Shown here piece by piece: positions 52,246-59,710 of a stretch of DNA of 64,000 bases (within the stretch, counting starts at the first letter, position 1; the number at the start of each line of letters is the position of its first letter). Position numbers and translations under genes: made by a program. Location: positions 10,074-74,073 of the forward strand of contig DASVWC010000055.1 in NCBI GenBank assembly GCA_036389835.1, given 5' to 3'. Origin of the DNA: AC-37 sp036389835. GTDB taxonomy: Bacteria > Actinomycetota > Thermoleophilia > Solirubrobacterales > Thermoleophilaceae. Under the pieces are notes generated by a model, which saw only the letters and a program-made list of their open reading frames with translations, had not been told where the DNA came from and made no database searches.

Positions 52246-52478
52246 GACGCGTCGTCGTCGGCCTCGACGAGCGAGCGCAGGCTCTCGTACTCGTCGGAGC
52301 AGGTGGGGCAGCCCGTGAGGTGCGCGCGCATCCCTGGGACGCGCTCGTCCACCGCTGCGCCGGCCAGCTCCAGCTCCACGTACTCGTCGAGGCGCTCGAA
52401 GCACTCCTCGCAGAGGATCTCCGGCTCCGCCGGGCCGATCAGGCGCCGGATCTGCTCGCTCTGAGGATCGCTGGTCAT
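52242..52478 (-). CDS. Zinc-finger anti-sigma factor (ZAS/zf-HC2)
   Basis: The 78-residue protein has the zinc anti-sigma motif: ILCEECFERLDEYVELELAG followed by MRAHLTGCPTCSDEYESL, giving the HxxxCxxC pattern plus an upstream CxxC. It is soluble, with no membrane helix, like RsrA. It lies 4 nt downstream of an ECF sigma gene and probably binds that factor in a redox- or zinc-dependent way. Confidence 0.87.
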   Translation of the reverse strand: MTSDPQSEQIRRLIGPAEPEILCEECFERLDEYVELELAGAAVDERVPGMRAHLTGCPTCSDEYESLRSLVEADDDAS

Positions 52479-52482
52479 CTGC

Positions 52483-53100
52483 CTATCCCTCCTCCAGCCG
52501 GTGGCCGCGGGACTCGAGCTCGGTTCGCAGCCGCCGGCGCGCGTCGTGCAGGGTCTTGTAGAGAGCGTTGCGGTTCGTGCCGAGGCGCTCGGCGAGCACG
52601 TCGATCGGGACGCCGTCGATCGCGAGCGCGACGAGGACCTCGCGCTGGCGGGGCGTGAGGTCCTGGGCGATGGCGTCGGCGATCGCGGCGATCAGCTCGG
52701 CCTGCTCGGCGTCGCGCGCCGGGCCGCCGCGGGCGGCGTCGAGCCGCGCCCAGGCGTCCCCGTCGAGCACGACCTCGCGATCCTGCCACGCGCGGCGGCG
52801 GACCCGGACACCCGCCTCGAGCACGGCGAACTTGTAGGCCCAGGTCGTGAAGCGGCTCGCGCCGCGGAAGTCGTCGAGCTTCGACAGGACCGCCACCAGG
52901 GCGTCGTCGGCGGCCTGCGTCGCCACGTCGTCGAGCTCCTCGCCGCGCACGTACGACAGGGCCGCTCCGCGGCGGGCGACCTCGTGCCGCGCGGCGCGCA
53001 GCAGCAGCTCGTGCAGCCGCTCGATCGCGTCGTCGCGGTCGGGACCAGGCGACCGCAGCGCCTCGAGCCATGCGTCGTTCGTGGTGACAGGGGCTGCCAT
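52483..53100 (-). CDS. ECF RNA polymerase sigma factor
   Basis: The 205-residue sigma factor has region 2 (DVATQAADDALVAVLSKLDDFRGASRFTTWAYKFAVLEAGVRVRRRAW) and region 4 (LTPRQREVLVALAIDGVPIDVLAERLGTNRNALYKTLHDARRRLR). The FTTWAYKFAVLEA and NRNALYK strings are typical of an actinobacterial ECF group with soluble zinc anti-sigma partners. ATG 53100 was chosen over GTG 53115. A TACCGT box overlaps the upstream GTG. Confidence 0.9.
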   Translation of the reverse strand: MAAPVTTNDAWLEALRSPGPDRDDAIERLHELLLRAARHEVARRGAALSYVRGEELDDVATQAADDALVAVLSKLDDFRGASRFTTWAYKFAVLEAGVRVRRRAWQDREVVLDGDAWARLDAARGGPARDAEQAELIAAIADAIAQDLTPRQREVLVALAIDGVPIDVLAERLGTNRNALYKTLHDARRRLRTELESRGHRLEEG

Positions 53101-53166
53101 CAGACAGGTGGTCACGGTAGTTGAGCGACGCCACCCGCCGACTTCTTACCTCTGCGGTGAGGGTCG

Positions 53167-54573
53167 CTAGGCGGCCGCTGCGGCCGCGGCCGCGCCTGTC
53201 GCGCGGACCCGGTCGCGCAGCAGCACGCGCGTGCCGTGCGCGGGCATGACGATGATGTTGCGCCGGCGCGGGGGCTCGAACGCGGCGCCGACGGGCTCGA
53301 CCTCGCACTCCGACAGGACCGCGCGCAGCACGATCTTCATCTCGACCATCGCGAAGCTCGCCCCCAGGCAGCGGCGCCGGCCGCCCCCGAACGGGATGAA
53401 CGTGTAGGTGCCGGGCTGGCTCTCGAGGAAGCGCTCGGGCCGGAAGGCGTACGGCTCGGGGTAGATCTCGGGGTCGTGGTGGACGAGGTAGGAGTTGGCG
53501 ATCAGCGCCACGCCCGGCGGATACGCCCACCCGCCCACCTCGAACGGCTTCTTCACGAAGCGCGGCTCGATGTTCGGCAGCACTGGCCGGCGCCGCATCG
53601 TCTCCTGGATCGTCGCGGTGAGGTAGTCGTCCCCGCCGCCCGCGTCGATCTCGTCGCGCAGCCGCCCGAGGATCGCCGGGTGGCGCGTGACCGCCTCGAA
53701 CACCCACGCGAGCGTGGACGCGGTCGTCTCGTGCCCGGCGACGAGCATCGTCATCAGCTCGTCGCGGATCTCCTGGTCGGACATCGGCGAACCGTCCTCG
53801 TGCCTGGCCTCCAGGAGCATCGAGAGGATGTCGTCGCGCTCGCCGTGGTCGGCGCGGCGCTCCTCGATCAGCTCGAACAGGAGCGCGTCGGCGCGCTCGC
53901 GCAGCTCGACGAACGCCGTGAACGGGCCGTAGCGCTCGAGCAGCGGGCGCAGGCGGCTGTCGGCCGGCGGCGGCATCAGGCTGATCGGCTTGTCGCCGAA
54001 CGCGAGCAGCGCGCGCAGCGTCTCGCGCAGCGCGTCGAGCCGCTCCCCCTCGTCGAGGCCGAAGACCGCCCGCAGGATGACCTCGAGCGTGAGCCGCTGG
54101 AGGCGCGGCTGGAGCTGCGTCACGCTGCCGCGCGGCCAGGTGGCCAGCTCCGCCGCCGCGACTTCCTCGATCAGCCCCGTCAGCCGGGCCATCTTCTCGC
54201 CGTGCATCGCCGGCAGCAGCAGCTTGCGCTGCTCGAGATGCGGCTCCTCGTCGAGCAGGATCACCGAGTTCAGCCCCACGACCGGCTCGATCACCCGCGC
54301 GCCCTCCCCCGGGTGCAGCACGTCGGGCGGCGCCGTGAAGATCGCCTTGATCGACTCGGGGTCGGCGATGGCTACGAACGGCGGGGCGACCGGGAACCTG
54401 ATCGTGAACGGCGTGCCGTAGCGGGCTCGGCAGCGCTCGAGGAACGCGAGCGGCCGCGTCCAGAGCCCGACGCCCTGGACGAGCGAGGGCCAGCTTGGTC
54501 CCGGCGGTAGGTCGGCGCGCGCTCTCAGGTCTCTCCTCCTCGAGTGGTCGGCCTGCGGGCATCCTGTACCCAC
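53167..54573 (-). CDS. Cytochrome P450
   Basis: The 468-residue monooxygenase has the I-helix MLVAGHETTAS, the K-helix ETMRRRPV and the heme-binding FGGGRRRCLGASFAMVEMK with the proximal Cys. The N-terminus (LPPGPSWPSLVQGVGLWTRP) has no membrane anchor, as usual for bacterial P450s. The last ten residues are almost all Ala. No ferredoxin or reductase gene is nearby. The start (GTG 54573) is uncertain by about 15 codons. Confidence 0.93.
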   Translation of the reverse strand: MGTGCPQADHSRRRDLRARADLPPGPSWPSLVQGVGLWTRPLAFLERCRARYGTPFTIRFPVAPPFVAIADPESIKAIFTAPPDVLHPGEGARVIEPVVGLNSVILLDEEPHLEQRKLLLPAMHGEKMARLTGLIEEVAAAELATWPRGSVTQLQPRLQRLTLEVILRAVFGLDEGERLDALRETLRALLAFGDKPISLMPPPADSRLRPLLERYGPFTAFVELRERADALLFELIEERRADHGERDDILSMLLEARHEDGSPMSDQEIRDELMTMLVAGHETTASTLAWVFEAVTRHPAILGRLRDEIDAGGGDDYLTATIQETMRRRPVLPNIEPRFVKKPFEVGGWAYPPGVALIANSYLVHHDPEIYPEPYAFRPERFLESQPGTYTFIPFGGGRRRCLGASFAMVEMKIVLRAVLSECEVEPVGAAFEPPRRRNIIVMPAHGTRVLLRDRVRATGAAAAAAAA

Positions 54574-54612
54574 CGGCGCCGCGCGCTGTGTGACTGTGCG
54601 CTCAGGACCCGC

Positions 54613-55398
54613 TCATCGCTTGCCCTGCGCGACCCGCCTCGCGATCTCCGAGAAGGTGGCGTCCACCTCGTCGCTGAGGGTGCGGCGGAAGACGGCGAGC
54701 AGCGCCTCCGCGGCGATCGGCCGCAGGCGGTCCATCGACTCCGCGATCTCCTCCCACTGCTCGTCGGGGCGGCCGGCGTCGGAGAACGGCCTCCAGACGT
54801 CGTCGACGAAGAGCTTGACGAGCTTCTCCGAGACGCTGCGCGAGTGGCGCTGGAGCACGGCGACCAGGTCGAGCGCGTTCGGCAGCGAGATCCCGCGCGC
54901 GACGACCTCCTCGGCGGCCGCCAGCAGCGTCGGGCTCGGGACCTCGTACATGTCCTCGCCCACCGGGGCGAGCAGCCCGAGCTTGACCGCGCGGTCGACC
55001 AGCCTCAGCGCCTCCTCGCCGGCGCCGAACTTCTCGCCGAGCTCGGCCAGCGTCACGATCTCGGAGGGCTCGGCGGCGCCGAACGCGTCGGCTGCGTGCT
55101 TCACGCGCAGGAGGCCCTCGCCGGTGGCACCCGACTCGTCGAGCAGCTTCTTGATCCCCTCGAGCTTCATGCCCTCGGCCTGGAGCTCCTGGATCAGGCG
55201 CACGCGGGCGACGTGCTCGGGCCCGTAGTAGCCGACGCGCTTGCGCACCTCGGGCGGCGGCAGCAGGCCGCGCGCCTGGTGCGAGCGGAGGTTGCGCACC
55301 GACAGCCCGACCTCGCGCGCGAGGTCGTCGATCGTCAGGTCGTTGACCGGCGGTTCGCCGTCGGGGACCGCCTGGAGCTGTCGCCGCGCTCTCGCCAC
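54613..55398 (-). CDS. MerR-family transcriptional regulator
   Basis: The 261-residue protein has the MerR winged helix (LTIDDLAREVGLSVRNLRSHQARGLLPPPEVRKRVGYYGPEHVARVRLIQELQAEGM) and a long C-terminal helical domain, unlike metal-sensing MerR proteins, which are shorter. The effector is unknown. It lies immediately upstream of the P450 gene and in the same direction, so it may regulate that gene. TACGAT lies 9 nt before GTG 55398. A 7-bp inverted repeat nearby could be its operator. Confidence 0.88.
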   Translation of the reverse strand: MARARRQLQAVPDGEPPVNDLTIDDLAREVGLSVRNLRSHQARGLLPPPEVRKRVGYYGPEHVARVRLIQELQAEGMKLEGIKKLLDESGATGEGLLRVKHAADAFGAAEPSEIVTLAELGEKFGAGEEALRLVDRAVKLGLLAPVGEDMYEVPSPTLLAAAEEVVARGISLPNALDLVAVLQRHSRSVSEKLVKLFVDDVWRPFSDAGRPDEQWEEIAESMDRLRPIAAEALLAVFRRTLSDEVDATFSEIARRVAQGKR

Positions 55399-55423
55399 TC
55401 CGCCGCGATCGTAGCGCAGTCGA

Positions 55424-55447
55424 ACGTCACGCTGACGAACGTGACGT
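55424..55447. promoter_or_regulatory. Inverted repeat with several ACGT cores, candidate MerR operator
   Basis: Arms acgtcac and gtgacgt are separated by 10 nt. Two further ACGT cores lie in and just after it (near 55438 and 55454). The site is in the divergent region between the MerR gene and the large membrane protein gene. Confidence 0.5.
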
Positions 55448-55519
55448 CAAACACTGTTACGTTCTCCGGGTCGGGGGTACAGGATGGACAATCCCTTCCC
55501 CCAGCAAGGAGAGACCGCC

Positions 55520-57373
55520 GTGGAGTCACTCGTAGCCGCCGCCGCCGAGGCGCCGCCAGCCGGCGGAGCCGCCATCGGGCAGGTCGTCATCGCGACCGTC
55601 GCCGCCAACCTGCTGGCCGGCGGGCTCGCCTGGGTCGGCATGCGCCACCGCGCGGGCCGCCCGACCCCGCTCGCCCCGCTCGCCAAGTTCAGCGAGCGCG
55701 TGAGCGGCCTGCCGTCCTGGGCCGCGATCCCGGCGGCGACCGTGACCGGCTCCCTGCTGATCGCCCTCTTCGGGATGCTCTGGGACATCTCGCTGCACAT
55801 CGCCGACGGGCGCGACGAGGGCCCGCTCGCCAACCCGGCCCACTACTTCATCCTCGGCGGGCTGTTCGGCGTGATGGCCGCCGGCTTCCTGTCGATGGTC
55901 CTCCCGCGTGAGAAGCCGAGCGCCTCGGCGATCCGCATCCGCGGCGACTGGCACGCGCCGCTCGGCGGCGTGCTGATCACCGCCTGCGGGGCGTTCTCGC
56001 TGATCGGCTTCCCGCTCGACGACGTCTGGCACCGCCTGTTCGGTCAGGACGTGACGCTCTGGGGGCCGACCCACCTGATGCTGATCGCGGGCGCCGCCAT
56101 GACGCTGGTCGGGCTGGCGGTGCTGCTGGTCGAGGCGCGGCGCGCGCAGGAGGCGTCGTCCTCGCCGCGGCTGCGGCGCGAGCCGCGCTGGGTCGCGTCG
56201 CTGCGCCACGTCGCCCTCCCCGGCGCCTTCCTGCTCGGGCTGTCCACGTTCCAGGCGGAGTTCGACTTCGGCGTGCCGCAGTTCCGCTTCGTCTTCGAGC
56301 CGATGATGGTGATGCTCGCCGCGGGCGCCTCGCTGGTGGCCGCGCGGATCTGGCTCGGCCGCGGCGCGGCGCTCGGTGCCGCCCTGTTCTTCCTGGCGCT
56401 GCGCGGGCTGATCGCGCTGGTCGTCGGGCCGGTGCTCGGCGAGCCGACCCCCCACTTCCCCCTCTACCTGGTCGAGGCGCTCCTCGTCGAGGCGCTCGCC
56501 CTGCGGATGTCCCCGCGGGCGCGCCCGCTGGCCTTCGGCGCGGCCGCCGGCGCGCTGATCGGCACGGTCGGGCTCGCCGCCGAATGGGGCTGGTCGCACG
56601 TCTTCATGCCGCTGCCGTGGCCGGGCGCGCTCCTGCCGGAGGCGGCGCTGGCCGGGTTCGCGGTGGCCATCGCCGGGTCGCTGATCGGAGCCTGGATCGG
56701 CACGCGCCTCGACTTCGACACGAAGGCCGCCGGGCGCGCTCCGTCGCTGCGGGTGGCCGCGGCCGCCTCGGCCGCGGTGCTCGCCGGGCTCACCGGCTGG
56801 GCGCTGCTGAAGCCGGCCGACGAGGGCGTGCGCGGCAGCGTGGTGCTCGAGGAGGCGGCGGGCGGCCCGGCCCGCACGGTGAACGCGACCGTCGCGATCG
56901 AGCCGGCGCACGCGGCCGAGGACGCCGAGTGGGTCACCGCGACCGCTTGGCAGGGCGGCGGGCTGGTGGTGGACCGGCTCGAGCGGGTGAGCGACGGGGT
57001 CTACCGCACCACCGAGCCGATCCCGGTCCATGGGACCTGGAAGTCGCTGATCCGGCTGCACAAGGGACGGTCGGTGGCCGGGATCCCGGTGTTCCTGCCG
57101 GACGACCCGGCGATCCCCGCGAAGGGCGTCCCGGCCGACCCGCGCTTCACGCGCACGTTCGTCTCCGACCACGAGATCCTCCAGCGCGAGCAGAAGGGCG
57201 GCTCCCCCGGCCTCGTGGTGCTGGCTTACGGCGCGGTGACGGCGCTGGCGCTGGCCTTCCTCGGGCTGCTGGCGTGGGGCGTGCACCGGGTGGCCCTGCC
57301 CGCCGGCGGCTCCGCCACGCCGCGCGTGCCCAGGCGTCGCCCGGTGCGCCGGCCGGCGCCGCTGGCGGGATAG
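55520..57373 (+). CDS. Large polytopic membrane protein with C-terminal exported domain
   Basis: The product is 617 residues from GTG 55520. It has about twelve membrane helices (including IGQVVIATVAANLLAGGLAWVG, TGSLLIALFGMLWDISLHI and HYFILGGLFGVMAAGFLSMVL), an extracytoplasmic beta domain after residue 460 (TVNATVAIEPAHAAEDAEWV), a last helix (LVVLAYGAVTALALAFLGLLA) and a basic tail. The GTG follows a strong AAGGAGAG (55506-55513) and is preferred over ATG 55484. No family is assigned with confidence. Confidence 0.72.
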   Translation: MESLVAAAAEAPPAGGAAIGQVVIATVAANLLAGGLAWVGMRHRAGRPTPLAPLAKFSERVSGLPSWAAIPAATVTGSLLIALFGMLWDISLHIADGRDEGPLANPAHYFILGGLFGVMAAGFLSMVLPREKPSASAIRIRGDWHAPLGGVLITACGAFSLIGFPLDDVWHRLFGQDVTLWGPTHLMLIAGAAMTLVGLAVLLVEARRAQEASSSPRLRREPRWVASLRHVALPGAFLLGLSTFQAEFDFGVPQFRFVFEPMMVMLAAGASLVAARIWLGRGAALGAALFFLALRGLIALVVGPVLGEPTPHFPLYLVEALLVEALALRMSPRARPLAFGAAAGALIGTVGLAAEWGWSHVFMPLPWPGALLPEAALAGFAVAIAGSLIGAWIGTRLDFDTKAAGRAPSLRVAAAASAAVLAGLTGWALLKPADEGVRGSVVLEEAAGGPARTVNATVAIEPAHAAEDAEWVTATAWQGGGLVVDRLERVSDGVYRTTEPIPVHGTWKSLIRLHKGRSVAGIPVFLPDDPAIPAKGVPADPRFTRTFVSDHEILQREQKGGSPGLVVLAYGAVTALALAFLGLLAWGVHRVALPAGGSATPRVPRRRPVRRPAPLAG

Positions 57374-57383
57374 CCGGCGGCCG

Positions 57384-58700
57384 CTAGAGGACGGCGGTGA
57401 CGCGCTCGCTGCCGGCGAGCGTCGTGCTGGTGGCCGACTCGATCTCGACCTGCGCGAAGGTGCCCGGCTCGGCGACGCCGGGGAAGTTCACGGTCTTGTT
57501 GTGGCGGATGCGGCCGCGCAGGCGGTCCGGGTCGGTGCGCGAGGGGCCCTCGACGAGCACGTCCATCGTGCGTCCCACGAAGCGCTGGGCGCGCTCGGCC
57601 GCGCGCCGCTGGACGACCTCCACCAGCCGCTGCATCCGCTCGCGCTTGACGCCGTGGGGCACCTGGTCGGGCAGGCCGGCGGCGGCGGTGCCGCGCCGCG
57701 GCGAGAAGATGAAGGTGAACGCCGAGTCGTAGCCCACCGCCTCGACCACCTCGAGCGTCTCCTCGAAGTCGGCCTCGGTCTCACCCGGGAAGCCGACGAT
57801 GACGTCGGTGGTCAGCGCGCAGTCCGGCACGTGCTCGCGGATCAGCGCGACGCGGTCCATGTAGCGCACGCGGTCGTAGGTGCGGCGCATCGCCTTGAGG
57901 ATCCGGCTCGAGCCCGACTGGAGCGGGAGGTGGACGTGCTCGCAGAGCGAGGGGAGCTCGGCGTGCGCGCGGATCACGTCCTCGCGCATGTCCTTCGGGT
58001 GCGGGCTCGTGTAGCGGATCCGCTCGACGCCGTCGATCGCGTCGACCATCGCCAGCAGCTCGGCGAAGCTGGTCTTGGCCCCCCTGGGCAGGTCGCGGCC
58101 GTAGGAGTTCACGTTCTGGCCGAGCAGGGTGACCTCGCTGACGCCGTCGGCGGCGAGCCGCTCGATCTCCGCGACCAGCTCCGCCGCCGGGCGGCTCACC
58201 TCGCGCCCGCGCGTGGACGGGACGATGCAGTACGAGCAGACGCAGTTGCACCCCACCGAGATCTGCACCCAGCCCTGGAACTCGCGTGCGCGCTTGGGCG
58301 GCAGGTGACCGGTGAAGCCCTCGAACTCGAAGTAGCCCTGGGCGCTGAGGCTGTCGCTGGTCAGGAACTCGGCGAGCTTGGGGACCTGGCCGGGGCCGAA
58401 GGCGACGTCCACGAACGGGAAGCGCTCGAAGACCTCGTCCTTGATCGACTGCGCCCAGCAGCCCCCGACCCCGACGATCCGCTCCGGGTTCTCGGACTTC
58501 AGCCGCTTGGCCTCGCCGAGGTGCCCGATCAGCCGGTTGTCGGCCGACTCGCGGATCGAGCAGGTGTTGAACAGGATCAGGTCGGCGGCGTCGCGGTCGG
58601 GCACCTCGCTGTAGCCGAGCGACTCGAGCATGCCCTTCATGCGCTCGGAGTCGTGCTCGTTCATCTGGCACCCGAAGGTGGTGACGTGGTAGGTGCGCAC
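57384..58700 (-). CDS. miaB: tRNA-2-methylthio-N6-dimethylallyladenosine synthase
   Basis: The 438-residue radical-SAM methylthiotransferase has the N-terminal cluster-binding Cys residues (TFGCQMNEHDSERM, FNTCSIRE, GGCWAQ), the radical-SAM CxxxCxxC in GCNCVCSYCIVPSTRGRE and a C-terminal TRAM domain. It adds the methylthio group to i6A37 made by MiaA. A TAGGCT box lies 6 nt before GTG 58700, inside the end of the VOC gene, so it may have its own leaderless transcript. Confidence 0.96.
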   Translation of the reverse strand: MRTYHVTTFGCQMNEHDSERMKGMLESLGYSEVPDRDAADLILFNTCSIRESADNRLIGHLGEAKRLKSENPERIVGVGGCWAQSIKDEVFERFPFVDVAFGPGQVPKLAEFLTSDSLSAQGYFEFEGFTGHLPPKRAREFQGWVQISVGCNCVCSYCIVPSTRGREVSRPAAELVAEIERLAADGVSEVTLLGQNVNSYGRDLPRGAKTSFAELLAMVDAIDGVERIRYTSPHPKDMREDVIRAHAELPSLCEHVHLPLQSGSSRILKAMRRTYDRVRYMDRVALIREHVPDCALTTDVIVGFPGETEADFEETLEVVEAVGYDSAFTFIFSPRRGTAAAGLPDQVPHGVKRERMQRLVEVVQRRAAERAQRFVGRTMDVLVEGPSRTDPDRLRGRIRHNKTVNFPGVAEPGTFAQVEIESATSTTLAGSERVTAVL

Positions 58701-58704
58701 CGGC

Positions 58705-59124
58705 TCAGCCTAGCCGCGTTGAGCCGTCCGGCTCGATCGTCCAGCGCGGGTTGTGCGCGACCTCCCACGGGTGCCCGTCGGGGTCGACGAACATCGCCGA
58801 GTAGCCGCCCCAGAAGGTCTCCCCCGGCTCGCGCGGGATCGCCGCGCCGGCCGCCCGCGCCTCCTCGATCACCGCGTCGACCTCCTCAGGCGAGCGCGTG
58901 TTGTAGGCGAGCGTGACCCCGCCCCAGCCGCCGCCGTCCTCCACCCCGCTGTCCTCGGCGAGCCGGTCGCGGTCCCAAAGCGCGACGATCATCCCGCCGG
59001 CCTGGAAGAACACGACGTCGTCGCCGGGCGAGGCGTTCGTGTGCCAGCCCAGCGCCTCGTAGAAGGCGCGGGCGCGCGCGAGGTCGCGCGTGCCGAGCGT
59101 CACGAGGCTGAGGCGCTGCTCCAC
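58705..59124 (-). CDS. VOC-family (glyoxalase-like) protein
   Basis: The 139-residue protein has the VOC fold: LSLVTLGTRDLARARAFYEALGWHTN at the start and GYSAMFVDPDGHPWEVAHNP near the end, the latter carrying the conserved acidic ligand. It may be a lyase, dioxygenase or binding protein; the substrate is unknown. Its GTG is one base from the stop of the MerB-like gene, so the two are probably co-translated. Confidence 0.85.
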   Translation of the reverse strand: MEQRLSLVTLGTRDLARARAFYEALGWHTNASPGDDVVFFQAGGMIVALWDRDRLAEDSGVEDGGGWGGVTLAYNTRSPEEVDAVIEEARAAGAAIPREPGETFWGGYSAMFVDPDGHPWEVAHNPRWTIEPDGSTRLG

Positions 59125-59125
59125 G

Positions 59126-59710
59126 TCAGCCGAGCCGCCAGAAGTCGCCCGTCAGTCCCACGGACTCAAGTATGCCCTGTGACTCGGCGAGGCCGCGCGG
59201 ACGCCAGCCGGGGTCGAGGCGATCGCCGTACCAGCGGCCGGCGAGCCGGGCGAGCTGCTCGACCGGCATTCGCGCGCCTCCCGCGGGCGCCTCCTCCTCC
59301 GACCGGAAGAGCCTCATCGTGCGTCAGGTGTAGGCGATGTCGTCCCACCAGCGGCGGGCGGGCACCTCCACGTGGAACACGGCCTGGTCGAGCGGCTCGC
59401 CGTCGCGCACGCGCACGGTGACCCCGCCGCTCGTGACGGCCGCCTCCCGCAGCCCGAGCGCGGCGACGATCCCCAGCCCGTCCCACGCGCAGCTCCCCCA
59501 CCACGTGCGCTCCCCCGCCTCGACGGTGGTGGCCGCCCCGGGGGCGGCGAACGGGTGCGCCATCGCGATGCGGCCCGCCTCGTCCAGGACGACGACGTGG
59601 CGCTCGGCGAGCGCGTCCAGCGCCTCGCGGTCGTCCGGTGGCGGCGGTGCCCCGCGGGCGGCGAACGCGAGCACGATCGCCCGGCGCAGCGCGAGCTCGC
59701 GCTCGGTCAC
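59126..59710 (-). CDS. Alkylmercury-lyase (MerB)-like protein with in-frame TGA, candidate selenoprotein
   Basis: The frame of 194 residues plus stop starts at GTG 59710, sharing one base with the RNase Y stop. The N-terminal part matches MerB, with AHPFAAPGA and WGSCAWDGLGI holding Cys74 and Asp77 (Cys96/Asp99 in MerB). Codon 129 is TGA (59324-59326), in WWDDIAYT-TGA-RTMRLFRSEE, where MerB has its second catalytic Cys159. The next 65 codons stay open and MerB-like (EQLARLAGRWYGDRLDP, ILESVGLTGDFW). A hairpin follows the TGA. I read TGA as selenocysteine; a nonsense mutation splitting the gene is the alternative. Confidence 0.7.
59294..59326 (-). promoter_or_regulatory. Candidate SECIS element (UGA plus hairpin)
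   Basis: In the mRNA, UGA (59326-59324) is followed by 12 nt and then a 7-bp stem, CUCUUCC pairing with GGAGGAG (one U-G pair), closed by the loop GGUC (59304-59301). The E. coli fdhF SECIS has, as I recall it, an apical loop containing GGUC about 18 nt after UGA; here it begins 19 nt after UGA. The stem also codes for protein, as expected of bacterial SECIS elements. Confidence 0.6.

Noticed and set aside
55484..55519. ATG 55484 as start of the large membrane protein
   Set aside because: It lacks a ribosome-binding site, whereas GTG 55520 has AAGGAGAG at ideal distance. The extra 12 residues are not part of a helix or signal.
59126..59317. A separate 63-residue gene starting at ATG 59315-59317
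   Set aside because: It has no ribosome-binding site and begins three codons after the TGA. Its sequence is the natural C-terminal part of a MerB-like protein, so it was joined to the upstream frame as one candidate selenoprotein.
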